Origin: Hormiphora californensis
Taxonomy: Eukaryota; Ctenophora; Tentaculata; Cydippida; Pleurobrachiidae
Length of the DNA: 64,000 bases
NCBI GenBank assembly: GCA_020137815.1
Contig: CM035357.1
Location: forward strand, 7,908,111 to 7,972,110
Direction of reading: 5' to 3'
The stretch's first letter is position 1; the number at the start of each line of letters is the position of its first letter. Shown in pieces: positions 22,301 through 33,621 of this stretch. The notes under the pieces were generated by a model. The model saw nothing but the letters and a program-made list of their open reading frames with translations, had not been told where the DNA came from and ran no database searches. A program made the translations under genes and the position numbers.

Positions 22301-24367
22301 GCATCAGAATCACCAAGAGAGACGTTAGCTGCTGTTGTGACCCTGGGGGTGGAGAGAGTCAGTGATCTTTCTAACAGAGAAAACATCTTGATATTGATGG
22401 TTTTAGAAGAGATTCAGTAACTATGGTAACAGAATTCACTCACAATGTGACATCCTTCCTCTTGATAGGGACTATCTTGTCCCCCATATTCACTCTGTAA
22501 CTATCAGTTTCAGTATCCAGTACCACTCGGTACGCAGGAAGGTGCATAGTAATACCATTATACCGAACCTTGTAGATCTCAGACTCCCTAGAAGATATTG
22601 TTTAGTGAAGAAAGCGGTAAAGAGGATTGCCGATATCATAACCAAGCATTGTTCACTGTGATTAGCTAGAGATCGGTGTTACCCCTGGATCACATCTTAC
22701 CTGACTTTATTGTTTCCTGTTTCAGGTTCCTCAGCGTGACCCTCACCGTCTGACTCAATAGTGGGGAACTTCCCTTTAGGCCTCTCTGGTATATTCTTCT
22801 CAGTACTGACTCTCCCCTTTGGTTTCTCTGAGGTGGCCCTCTCAGTACCAGCCCGGCTCACTGACTGGGGTTTTGGGGTCCTTCCAGACCTCTGAGAAAT
22901 AGTCCTCATCTCACGTACCACTGGGATCGGCTGCTTCTAGTGGGAGTGGTGGGGGGTTAGAGGTACTGAAAGTGTTTATTGATTTGGATGTTTGCCAGAA
23001 TTCCCTCTTACCTGAGCTGCAACAGGGCTCTGTTCTTCTTTAGATTCCTCTGGGATGATGGGTTGAAGGTTTTCAGCTGACAGCTTGTAGATAACCCCAT
23101 TAACCAGAACCATGAAAGTGTTAGGTACACTAGCATCTGGTTTGATGTTCTCTTTAGGAATGATGACTCCCTCAGGGGTCAGAAACACCCTGTAGTTATC
23201 TGGGATAATGGGGACAACACCTCCCTCACCATCTTCCCTCAGTTGGAACACAAAGTTGTTATGTATGGCCTGTCTGAGGTTACCCTCCAGGACTACTATC
23301 TTATACCCCGGCCTGTTGTCTGCCTCCTCTAGTTGACTTGCCTTGATGTTCAGGTAGACTCCATTGACAAAGACATGGAAGGCATCTTCCTCCTCTTCCT
23401 CTTGTTCAGGGGACGATTCCTTATCAGACACTACAGGGGCTATCTGCTCTTCTGTCAGTCTCACACTCCGCCCATCTATCCTGGCTATGAAGGTCCCGGG
23501 ACGTTTCTTGCTGGGTTTCAGATCTGTAATGGGGATGGTCCTCCACTTCCCACCCACCTGGATGGAAACCTGTTCAGCTGTCTCCACAGTGTAGCTGTCC
23601 CTCCTTATCATGGAGGCCCGGTTAGAAGGTGGAGGGTTGGATAGGGCCATCTCTTCTATCTTGGAGGTAACAGTGTCTACTGTAGTGGCCCTAGTTGGAG
23701 GGAGTTGTACAGGGGGTACTGCTGCTGCTACAGGCTCCTGTACCACTGGAGGTGGTGGTGCTGTGTAGGTAGGTTGCTGTCTAGCAACAGGAGGGGGAGC
23801 AGTGTATGTTGGTTGCTGTCTGGCAACAGGAGGGGCTATGTTGTAACTAGAGGGTGGTGGTACCACTGCAGGTGTGTTATAGTTTGCAGCATAACCATTT
23901 CCTGGGCTGGCTAATTGAGATGGTACAGCGGGATTACCAAACTGTGTCCCATAGCTGTCCGGGAGTACATTAACTGCGCTCACACTGTACACTGTACCAT
24001 GTAGGGAGACATTGTAGTATCCTGGTTTATCTCTACTAGCAACAACAGAACTCAGGGGTAGTTTCACCCAGGTGTTGTTGATCTTCACGTTGTACATGGG
24101 TCCAGGGGCTGCTGCTGCTGTGTAGGGGTTGTAGGGAGGTACTGGGGCACCTGGGGATCCTCGTGATAGGATGTTTGGTGTTAGATCCTCCTCTGTGTCA
24201 GTGGCTCTGTCCACGTTCCTTATCTCACTAGAGTGTAGGACAAAGAGTTTGTTTTGATAAAGGAGTCGATAGTAGCCCGCCTTGCTTCGCATGGGTTTCA
24301 AGGCGTCCCCAGGCACTATAACGGGCTCTCCTTCAATCAGGACCTCGTATGAGGGCTGCTGAGCCAT
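16394..24367 (-). CDS. Gene A: large protein of repeat modules with a central coiled coil
   Basis: Start ATG 24367 (ACCATGG context, just after a TTTGCAG acceptor, so the 5' leader is spliced). The first coding exon (24367-23012) encodes about 452 residues with five modules near residues 6-52, 91-137, 266-312, 329-376 and 391-437, each like YNVKINNTWVKLPL, then KPGYYNV, then VYSVSAVNVLP. Later exons add single modules near 22.5 kb (IYKVRYNGITMHLPAY), 19.3 kb (IIDGKWTVVDLEA), 17.0 kb (YKIKIDDDWYTIPGEK) and 16.5 kb (VFVNKMWNKVNATDIS). Between them are acidic or Pro/Gln-rich linkers, SPGVR/SPVRQQ repeats and, at 18.24-17.70 kb, about 190 residues of charged coiled coil. Stop TAA at 16394. The short exons at 20.0-21.5 kb and the 16.8-16.7 kb junction are tentative. 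Function unknown; scaffold or structural protein is inference. Confidence 0.7.
17643..18794 (-). other. Gene A exon: SPV/SPG repeats plus long coiled coil
   Basis: The N-terminal half is Pro/Gln/Tyr-rich with recurring S-P-V-R or S-P-G-V-R motifs and poly-Gln. The second half is nearly all E/K/R/Q/A/L in heptad-like spacing (EERKAVEELRVVHERL and similar) for about 190 residues, ending at QNIPPAPAPKQ. It is bounded by a GTTAGC donor. The coiled coil suggests self-association. Confidence 0.7.
20577..20651. promoter_or_regulatory. CACGTG (E-box) cluster in a gene A intron
   Basis: Four exact CACGTG palindromes lie within about 75 bases. CACGTG is the core site of Myc/USF/MITF-type bHLH factors. 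Regulatory use is inference. Confidence 0.35.
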
Positions 24368-24382
24368 GGTACTAGAAGACAC

Positions 24383-25400
24383 TGCAAATAAGGGAAATAC
24401 TGTGAAGAAAGCAGTTATTTCAAATTGTCAAAAGCATGTAAAACACAAAACGAGTGAATTGGAAAATCCTAAAACCTAACCGCTACAATTATATGCATTA
24501 TGAATTATGAAATGATAGCCTGCCCACTAGACACACTAAATTACACAGACAAACAGGGATAGTAAAGTGAGAGAGAGAGGGGCTAGGAAGGGGGGCTACA
24601 GATTTTGTGTCAGCAAAACACTGCAGCACTTTAGAGTGTCTGTGAGAGAGAAAAACAGAGATAGCGAGAAGAGAGAGACAGGGGATGGTGGAAAAATACA
24701 TATATGTGATCATGGGTGTCAATCAACCACAACTTAGAGAGACAGAGGCAGGGATTGAGACAGAGAGAATAAAGAGATAGTTGGAGAAAGATAGAGAGAG
24801 CGGGGACAGAAAGAGAGGCATGAATAATAGTGGGGTAGTCGTATATTACTATCGTGATAGGTACGTATATAAGCTGGGGGGTATTTTTACCCCACCCTAC
24901 TGTGAAATGCCAGTATATAGCGCGGGAAACAGGAAATGAGCAGGAATGCTTTCATTGTAGACAATCTATTATGTGGTTATAAGTTCAGGGGAAATAATGT
25001 GTTATGGTGACGTAATAATAAATGTACATGAACAGAGACGATTAAGTTATATGGAACTTCATGATTCATGTTTCTGTGTTGTTTGATCTCTGTACAAACT
25101 CCCCCACACACAACTAATATTCGGAACATGTTCGGTCCTTTGACACGTCCCCCCGCTGTATGTGGTCCGGGTATGAATGGGATATCACGGCTCATCTGGG
25201 TACTGGGTAGCACCTTATGAGAGGGGAGTTATCTTCACACGTCCTACCATTAGTTGGATAATGTGTGTTCCTGGTACCTGACAAACAGAGAAATATTACT
25301 GCTGTAGAAAGTTTATTGGAAAGTTGGAAAATCAGAAAATATTTGGCAATTTCATATCCTTTCTAAAGTACAGAACTACCAACTAACCCTTCCTCTCCCC
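24383..25400. other. Divergent intergenic region, gene A / death-domain gene
   Basis: About 1 kb with a GA/GAGA-rich tract (24560-24820). It should hold the promoters and 5' leaders of gene A (minus) and the death-domain gene (plus). No coding sequence seen. Confidence 0.5.
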
Positions 25401-25411
25401 CAGGATCCCGT

Positions 25412-26424
25412 ATGGAAGCTGACACCCCGGCCCCCACCCCTGAACCGGAGCTGAACGTGTTTCGAGTGTTGCCGGTTACTGCTCATCTCATTGTGGCTGC
25501 TGAGGCCATACCACCTGACTGGAGGCTGCTAGAGATAGCTGGGAAAATACGGTGAGTTGTTTGGGGTTTGTTGGCCGTTGGGGTTGTTTGTGTTGTTGGG
25601 GCTGTTAGAGATAACTGGGAAAATACGGTTAGTTGTTGGGGGGGTTGACTCGGGTACCTCAGGATGCTGGGGATCGAGAATTTTATGTGAGAGTAATTTT
25701 TCAGATGAATTAAATCGATCATAAAACATATTCTTACCCAATGCCAAGATCAATATTTTTCAACACCCAATTCACACTTCTAGGCTAATCGATGTGCACC
25801 AAACTTAAATTTCCTTTTATCCGAAAACTTGAATCTGACACCGCTATTTTAGAAGCCCCAAAACTGTGTTGGATTAAACGGTCCCCTAAATTATATTTTA
25901 AGGACTGCCCTGCAGGTGTACCCTTGTTCCCACTACTCAGCTAACCCCCATACCCCGACATTCAGGTACCACTGGAGGGATCTGGCCCAGACATGTGGAA
26001 TAGACGGAGAGAACATAACGGAAATAGACTCGGTAAGAAGTTATACTTCCTCGTTTATCCGACCATCTCTCGTTAATTATTCCAGGGTCCACTATTTCCT
26101 ACTCCAGGGAGGGGGTGGCTGGGAGAAGTTTGGGCGGGTAAATTTGTGGTTAGATCTTTGCAGGAAATATTATAACGACCATCCAGGGATGGACGGATTT
26201 ATTAAGAGACTGGGGACAATTCTTGAGCAAAGTTTTATGACAATTTCTAACTCCCTCTCTATTTCCAGGTATATAGTGGGTGTCTTGCCAAGTCGATGCA
26301 GTGTCTGAAATGGTGGAAGAGAAGAATGGTAGGGAAGGCGAGTTATGAAGAACTGTCAAGGAGACTCCACCAGATCGATCAGCAAGAAGTCGCACGTGCT
26401 TACTGTAACATAAACGAACTCTGA
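25412..26424 (+). CDS. Small death-domain protein, 120 residues
   Basis: Exons 25412-25551, 25966-26032 and 26269-26424 sum to 363 bases with matching phases. After a Pro/Glu-rich leader the protein reads WRLLEIAGKIR, then YHWRDLAQTCGIDGENIT, then CLKWWKRRMVGKASYEELSR and QQEVARAYC. This follows the six-helix death domain: I-A-x-x-I...W-R-x-L-A-x-x-x-G-I in helices 2-3, then a tryptophan-containing helix 5 and a final V-A helix. Death domains form cytoplasmic signalling assemblies in apoptosis and innate immunity. The ATG follows an acceptor at 25403, so an upstream 5' exon exists, possibly coding. With no other domain visible it could be an adaptor or the 3' end of a larger gene. Confidence 0.65.
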
Positions 26425-26797
26425 GTTGCACGTGCTTACTGTAACATAAACGAACTCTGAGTTGCACGTGCTTACTGTAACATAAACGAACTCTGAGTTG
26501 CACGTGCTTACTGTAACATAAACGAACTCTGAGTTGCACGTGCTTACTGTAACATAAACGAACTCTGAGTTGCACGTGCTTACTGTAACATAAACGAACT
26601 CTGAGTTGCACGTGCTTACTGTAACATAAACGAACTCTGAGTTGTACGTGCTTACTGTAACATAAACAAACTCTGAGTTGCACGTGCTTACTGTAACATA
26701 AACGAACTCTGAGTTGCACGTGTTTACTGTAACATAAACGAACTCTGAGTTGCACGTGCTTACTGTAACATAAACGAACTCTGAGTTGCACGTGCTA
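26389..26797 (+). repeat. 36-bp minisatellite built from the gene's last codons and stop
   Basis: The unit GCACGTGCTTACTGTAACAT plus AAACGAACTCTGAGTT is repeated about 11.4 times with few substitutions. The first copy is the coding end (ARAYCNINEL, TGA). Because 36 is divisible by 3 and each unit carries TGA, every later copy lies in the 3' untranslated region in the same frame. Confidence 0.95.
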
Positions 26798-27140
26798 ACT
26801 TTGGTGTCTTGAATGAGCAGTAAAGAGTATTAATTTAGATAGATACGATTATAATTTTTCGTAGTTTTCGTGTTATTAGTGGGCTATTTCATTGTTTTTA
26901 GTGTCTGTTCTACCAAGCTTCTCAGAGACAGGGTGTTTTTAGGGTTTGTACGGTGTGTAAAACACAAATATGTTTAGTTATTAGTCCCCGACTACTTTAT
27001 GTTTTACTGTAGAGCTTTATAGATGTTAATATTTTAGCGAAGCTGGTTTTTCATACGAAACATGTACCTATAAAGTATTTAATCGTAGATTTATTTGTAG
27101 ATTTAGATTTCGTTCCGTAAGTTAATATTATTACTAATAT

Positions 27141-27852
27141 TGTGGGGGGGGGGTCCCATGGTATACTTTGGTATACTTTGGCACTTTCCACAACTTTTTC
27201 AGCGATTTTCCATATACCAAAGTATACCAAAGTATACCAAAGTATACCAAGGTATACCAAAGTATACCATAAAAATTTTGAAAAAGGTAAAATTTAAGCG
27301 ATAAGTTAACATAAATGACTAAATTTGTAAAACTACATCCTTATTTCTTTATAAGTTGGTAATATAACGCTTATTAAACCGATTTTTACGTTTTTGTTAC
27401 ATCATCCGGCTAGTGCTTCTAGGCTTGCCACTCGGGTTCGATTCCCGGTGAAGGCAATTTTTGAAAAATTTATGGAGACTTTACCAAATACTATTTGAAC
27501 ATTTTCTTGACTTTTTAAAAGTTTTTTTATCATACTCAAATGGGTCCCAATTTGTCAAACCCCAGTTTTCTGACTCACCATTTTATAGGTAATATTTTCC
27601 CTCGATTCTATGAATTTAGCCTATTTAGCACTGCACCATTGTCCAATTTTATGAGTCAAGAAAGTTTATATAAAATGTTTTAAAGCCTTAACTGTTGTAA
27701 ATTAACACTTTAAAGTACTTTAAAGTTATTAAAAAGATATGGTATACTTTGGTATACTTTGGTACTTTCCACATATTTTTTTGGGATTTTCCATATACCA
27801 AAGTATACCAAAGTATACCAAAGTATGCCATGGGACCCCCCCCCCCCCCCCA
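27141..27852. mobile_element. Non-autonomous element with GGTATACTTTGG inverted ends
   Basis: The left end has a G run, TCCCATGGTATACTTTGG; the right end is CCAAAGTATGCCATGGGA followed by a C run. Internal copies of the motif form further hairpins (27153-27268 and 27738-27830). It is about 710 bases with no coding frame. Flanking AATATT at both sides may be part of the ends or the target. Confidence 0.6.
27435..27445 (+). other. tRNA-like B box inside the element
   Basis: GGTTCGATTCC is an exact RNA polymerase III B box and sits in a T-arm-like hairpin (CGGG, TTCGATT loop, CCCG). No full tRNA cloverleaf could be formed upstream, so this is a tRNA-derived fragment (for example a SINE relic) rather than a tRNA gene. 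Confidence 0.4.
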
Positions 27853-28106
27853 ATATTGTTAGTATATTGTAACTTATAATGTGTATTATGCTACATATTT
27901 TGAGCGTCACGCTCCATTCACTGAAACACGCTGTAATTTAATGTCTCCATGGCTACAATGATGCGATAAGGCAATTCACACTCACTGGTACAAAGTGCAA
28001 TACTGGATGTTTTGCAACACTGTCTTTGTCTGACTATCAGGCAAACTGGCCCATATCAATCACATAAAGAGTTCTCATATTGGAACAAAACTTCGCACTC
28101 ATCATG

Positions 28107-30208
28107 TCAGAATGTTTTGTCCATTTCCAACTTGCTGGGGTCGATTTGGACCGCTAGAAATAACTTAGGGTGGTTTGAGGTGTGGTCGCCACACTTCTCC
28201 GCTACATGGATCACATTACTTTTGGTTCTGCTTCTACGACGGCGGTCCTTTCTCTTACATACTGCGAATGGGGTTAGATCAAATTGGGATTTGTTTAGGG
28301 TTAACAACCAGTCGAAAACTGGAAGCCCCAGTGTAACTCACCTAAGCAGCACATTATGCAGGAGAGAAAGGAGAGGACAGTAGAAACTGTTGTTAGAACT
28401 ATCAGGACTGTGTTGTTCGTCAAAACTATCGGGGAGTGTAACATGTTACTGGGAAACAGAACAAAGTATACATAGGACGGAGGTACTTTTATTGTGGGCC
28501 GAATAATATTACATGGGTGCCAGGGCCTTATCAGTTGTATTAGGCATAATTTAGATTGCTTTTTTATTCTGGCATGAAGTTGGGTTCTTTTGTGAAACAC
28601 TTCTTTGTCTCGCCTACTAAGGGTATCGGTCGTTGGGTTTTAGGCCAGGTCTTACATTTTAAAATACCATCCAGAATCGAGTCTTTGTCTTCATCATCAG
28701 CACCCGTATCATCATCAGTATCGTCATCATTTCCATCATCGTGTTTTGTACATTTCGTCGATCCAGGTTGTAGAGTGGTAAATCCTTCTTTACATCTTTT
28801 GCACTCATCTTGACCTGATAGAAATGTCATTAGAACACCCTGTCTCTGGGATGTGTATCTGGGTACAGATGTACCATCCAAACTTACCTTCTAAATCTTG
28901 GTAGAACCCTAGTTCGCATTGCACACATCCCTCTGAACTTCCCGTAGCATTCTGGAAAGTCCCCTTCTCACAGATATCACACTCCACCGCCCCTACTCCT
29001 TCATAAAAACTTCCATTGCTACAAGGCACACACTCTGTTGTCCCTGCTGTGGGCTGAGCGGCCCCTGGTGGACACAATTCACACTGTTCCATCCCAGTCG
29101 AGTTGGAGAAGGAGCCGGGAGGACATGAGAGGCAGCTGGTAGATCCAGTATTGGGCTGGTAGGTCCCTGTTGGGCATGGTTCACAGGGGGATCCCAGAGA
29201 GGGGGAGTAGTGTCCTTCAGGACATGATCTACAGACTCCATCCACTACCTCTTCACCTAGTGGATGGTTCAGTAGAAAATATCAATATCAACACAAAGAG
29301 GTTTACACAAAGAGTTTTCTAGAAGAGATTCTCCGCTATGCCCTGTAGAATTTAGAAATTATGCAGAGGTACCTGCTGTACAGTTTGGGCAGTTAGTAGC
29401 CCCTGGTTCAGTCTGCCAAGTACCACATTGTAAGCACTGGGTCTGGTGGTAGTCAGGTTGGTATTTCCCTTCACCACACACCTCACACTCCTCCATGCCC
29501 TCCTCAGGCTGAACAGTACCTGTATAGAAACATATACCACATGGTATAGCTGTTCAAACCAAGTCTGATGTACTTTCCAGGTACATCCATGGACTAGTAC
29601 TACCTACCAGGTTCACAGGGGTAACACTGTGTCAGGGCTGTTTCATTAGCAAAGTAACCCACTGCACAGTCCAGGCAGTTCTCAGTAGCCTCGTTGCGGG
29701 TGTATGTGCCATATGGGCATTTAGAACACAGAACAGAGCGAGTGGATTGCGCCATCCATCCAGGCCCGCAGGGAGTACACTCTGAAAATAACTCATTTAA
29801 TCTGATCCCTTCCTACAATTACTATTCTTCCTTTACCTGTCTGCTCCTCCCTATCCTGGGAGTATCCTGGTGAACACTCTATACACTCCTTCCCGTTCAC
29901 ATAGGTTCCTTTAGGACACACAGAGACACATTCATCTTTGGTCTTGTCATGAAATTGTGCACAAGACGGGGTGCCGAGCCGGGTTGGGTTGTCAAACTCT
30001 CCAGTAGAGGTTAGAATACTTTGTGAAGTGAAGGGCGGGTAGGTAGTTCCAATGGGTTCAGCACTCAGGCACACATGGGAAACAAGCAGGAAAACTATGG
30101 GAGGGATTATTCCAATAATTTCATAGTCAACTGAGGTTTAGAACAACGACCAATAGAGCTCTATGATACCTACTCACCAAGTTTACAGACGAAATATTTA
30201 GAGATCAT
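28107..30208 (-). CDS. Type I membrane receptor with cysteine-rich GCC2/GCC3-like repeats
   Basis: Eight exons agree in phase: 30208-30178, 30094-29837, 29781-29608, 29519-29373, 29256-28888, 28814-28656, 28435-28342 and 28261-28107. The protein starts with a signal peptide (ISKYFVCKLVFLLVSHVCLSA). A series of modules of the type C-x2-C-x-x-G-x-Y/F-x(8-12)-C-x2-C follows (CPEGHYSP, CPTGTYQP, CPPGSFSN, CSNGSFYE, CEKGTFQN), which are ephrin-receptor-like GCC2/GCC3 repeats related to the TNF-receptor fold. An Asp-rich stretch precedes one membrane helix (TVLIVLTTVSTVLSFLSCIM), then a basic tail of about 50 residues starting CKRKDRRRRSR. The tail has no recognised domain. If exon 6 is not spliced, it runs to a stop at 28564 and would give a secreted form. 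Ligand unknown. Confidence 0.75.
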
Positions 30209-30654
30209 TGTTCAAAAAGGTCTCAGGCACTAAAGCGTCCTACATAATTGTGCGATGGCCCCGTTTGAGGGGGCGATCAGGGATTGAACGAGTGATCAAG
30301 GTGGACTGAAAGAGCTATGGCGGAAATGTGATAAGTATTCTGTATCTTATTCCCCATGTTCTCTCTCTCTCTCTCTCCCGATTGTAACGCAGCGGTATAA
30401 GTTCGAACAAAGGAAAGACGCTAGACTTTGGGGGAGTGGGGGATAAAAGAAGGCAAATTCTGGTATTAAATGTCTCTCTTTTAATTTATCACTTGACTTA
30501 TTAATGTTCATAATTTATTTTCTTTGTAAAATCACAATTATGAGTACAATGAACTTTTACATACATCAATTTATTATTATTCTACCAAAAAATATACTCC
30601 TGGCTTGCATACATATTTCGAAAAGGAAGTCCAAATGTGTACTACATTTCCTAC

Positions 30655-31352
30655 CCAACTATAATTATTGGTGACATTGACACCTAGTGCGTGCGAGATC
30701 GAGGTCGCGCGGCGACCGAGATCGAGCTCGCACATAGGTGTCCGCTCCGCCCCCTGAAAAAGGGTCGTGTCTTTCAAGCCAAATTGCACGTGATCCACTG
30801 GACCGATTTGCATCCGGTTTGTCGCAAAAGACTACAAATTGGTCCTAGTTTACTGGAAAATACCCGAGAAGTTTGTCTGTCAACAGGAAGTGGGTCAAAA
30901 TTGACACTGAAGTCAAATCTATAATCTGGCTTCCGAGCCTTTTTGCACCACTCCCAGACGGTGTAGAATGAATCTGAGGGTATCAGAAGATAGGTTGAAC
31001 TCTTGTGAGTACTGGAAAATACCCGGCATTAATAGCTGATGCTAATTGCATCAACATATCTCCCAATATCTTCTAAATCGCATGGGCGTAGTGCAGAAAC
31101 TCTCGGAAGCCAGATTATAGGTTTGACTTCAGTGTCAATTTTGACCCACTTTCTGTTGACAGACAAACTTCTCGGGTATTTTCCAGTATATTAGGATCAT
31201 TTGTAGTCTTTTGCGACAAACCGGATGCAAATCGGTCCAGTGGATCGCGTGCAACATCCCTTGAAAGAAACGACCCTTTTTGAGGCGGAGCAGACACCTG
31301 TGTGTGAGCTCAATCTTGGTCGCGCACGGTGTCTATGTCACCAACTATAATT
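30655..31352. mobile_element. Large fold-back element
   Basis: Two arms of roughly 290 bases are imperfect reverse complements; for example TTGACACTGAAGTCAAATCT on the left and AGGTTTGACTTCAGTGTCAA on the right. They meet around a central unique segment near 30950-31100. No coding frame was seen. It lies between the receptor gene and the five-exon gene. Confidence 0.8.
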
Positions 31353-31404
31353 ACACATCATTACAAGTAATTTCCTACAACCCAAGTGTTGTAAACAAGA
31401 TGTC

Positions 31405-32909
31405 TCAGTCTGTGGGGGCATCACTCAGTTTCACACAGCAGATGACCATGCAGAACCGGAGGCAGCAAACCATTATCATGTTCTTTACCTGTGAAATGTG
31501 TAAGTTTGGGGAGAGACGTTCCAGATGGAATTAGCTAACTCCATCTGGAACGTAACGTCTAACAGCCCTCTAAGTTCTAACGTTAGGCCACAATTATAAT
31601 CACAATAGTAAATAAATCTGAGGTGTGATTAATAAGACCCTCACCTGTTCTTTAGTGTCGGTTTTATGAGCTTTACCACTGTCAGGTGACTGGATGTTGA
31701 AATTCGAATCAACTCTGTACCTGAAAACAAATTATGAAAATTATATGGTTGGAATTCAGTCTAAAAAACCCTCATAATAATATGCCTCTGCAGTCGACAT
31801 TCCTCTATTTCACGTTCTGTGCGTCAACTCCTTCCCTCTCCCGTTATCCCCTTATCGTACAAATGAGAAGCAGTGTAATTTGAACAGACAATGCCTCAAT
31901 ATGAGTACAGGGGAGGGAGAGAAAACCTAAGGGTGCAGTGTCAAACCGATAAAGCTCGTCAGTCAAGGATACAGCGAGCCTAGAAGTCCTAACAAATTAT
32001 TCAGGAGTATGGCTAAAAAAAGAGATACCAAACCTACCTTGTCTCACCTCTTACTCAACAATGCTTACCCAAATGGTAGAGCAAGGCTTTGATGTAGAAA
32101 ATGTTCCAAAAATCCACTTCTCTGTGACCCCTTGGTTCTAATTAAAATCAACGTTTTCTGTCTGTTCATCTCCCTCATTCTGGTACATGGGAACAGAAGC
32201 TGTTATAGTTCATGGTTCATGGAATTAGGAAATATGCTCAAAACAGCTGCTATTTGACCTCCCTGCAAGTTCCCATACCGTATTTTGTTGAGGCAGATGC
32301 GGCGTTTTGGAAGGTTAGCGGGTATACAAAGGATGTGTCCATCCTGTTCTGCATTCACATGCACTGGCGTGTATATCTCGTCCAGCACCTACAACACAGA
32401 GGGGGTTAGAGAGGGAAGCAGTGGTGGGGGGCCTCTCAATGGTGTGACAGCTGATTAGGTCTTTAGCTGACATGCTCAAACATTTGTTAATGAAGGAGCA
32501 CATGAAAAGTTTTATGAAGGAGCACTATAAGATATGTACCGTTATTGGGTCTTCGTTCCCAATGTACTCTTCCCAGTGCTGTTTCAGTGTTTTCTTCGTG
32601 TATGTCAGGATAGATCCTCTCTTCAAGTAGTTGTGTGATGTTTTCTGGGGGGAGAGTGGTGTTAGATAGGTAGGCGAATGTTAGTTTTCCATCCCATCTA
32701 ATACAAAGGATTAAAATATTAGGTCCTTCCCAATATCGCAGCATCATCACCTTATCTCCCTTTTCTCCGTCACTCTGTTGATCTGAGGAGCCTCTATTCA
32801 CCATGGTGGCCTCCTCCTGGTCACTGCCCGATATGGAAGTGTTGTACTGTTGTACTGAATGGTCCAGGATGGCCGTGGCGGAGGGGGGATGGGGACTACC
32901 TCCCGCCAT
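31405..32909 (-). CDS. Unknown five-exon protein with a cysteine-rich hydrophobic tail
   Basis: Exons 32909-32751, 32644-32540, 32388-32279, 31720-31645 and 31488-31405 total 534 bases, all phases agreeing, giving 177 residues. The first 53 residues are Ser/Gln/Asp-rich and disordered. The middle reads KTLKQHWEEYIGNEDPITVL, then DEIYTPVHVNAEQDGHIL, which looks globular. The last exon gives MIMVCCLRFCMVICC followed by a short polar end: five cysteines in a hydrophobic stretch, like a palmitoylated or membrane-inserted tail. I do not recognise the family. The last exon is the weakest part, because the plus strand is also open there. A GA microsatellite lies upstream at 33018-33069. Confidence 0.5.
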
Positions 32910-33015
32910 CAACAACCACCGCTTATAAAGGTACTGGTGGTAGACTTGCATGATGTTGTGGGAGTGACAAAAACACAAAATACACAGAGGAGGAATCGAT
33001 CTGCAGCTGAGTGCA

Positions 33016-33017
<2 letters not shown>

Positions 33018-33069
<52 letters not shown>
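33018..33069. repeat. GA microsatellite
   Basis: About 26 uninterrupted GA units, just upstream of the five-exon minus-strand gene. Confidence 0.95.
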
Positions 33070-33073
<4 letters not shown>

Positions 33074-33621
33074 GTGGGGAGACAGAAATCACATAATAGT
33101 ATTGTTGCAGCAGCTGTTAATAGATCACATATGTAAGAATCGTAGAGCACTTTCTAGGAAGTTAAGGGAGAGAGAGACGATTACTTTAGGGGAGCACTTG
33201 TCAGAAGACTCTTATATTAGAGAGAGAGTAGTGAGAGAGTAGTGAGAGAGATAGTTTGGAGAAATGCTGGAAATATCAAAGCAGGAACAACAGTGGAACT
33301 TCTTCGGAAATGTTGGATCGTGACAGCAGCAAATGGATTATGAGCAGATTATGCACATTTCCCACTAACTATAATTATCAATCAAATACCAATCATTGCT
33401 TTATCGACCATGATTAGTAGGCAGACGTGTGAACCTAAATACCTAAATGTAGTGTATTAAGAATGAGGGAGAAGCGGAAATATATGGGTGGGAAGATTGG
33501 GCTAAAGAATAGGGAACGAAGAAAAGAGGCAGAGAGAAGGAGAGAGATTATAACCCAAGCTTAGCGCGGATATTAACAGTTTGGACCTTCCTCTTCCATC
33601 TACCAATCAAAAGGGAGGACG

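Larger units (their letters stand above)
26830..28100. other. Intergenic, mostly mobile-element sequence
   Basis: No gene seen. It contains the inverted-repeat element at about 27141-27852 and AT-rich flanks. Confidence 0.5.

Noticed and set aside
26150-26791. Minus-strand frame of many QLRVRLCYSKHV repeats
   Set aside because: It is the reverse complement of the 36-bp minisatellite of the death-domain gene; no start context or splice support.
27400-27460. tRNA gene
   Set aside because: Only a T-arm and B box are present; no acceptor stem, D-arm or anticodon arm could be drawn.
31382-31534. Plus-strand frame starting MSQSVGASLSF with a GTAAGT after it
   Set aside because: The minus strand over the same bases gives an acceptor, correct phase and stop for the five-exon gene; no continuation was found on the plus strand. 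Not fully excluded.
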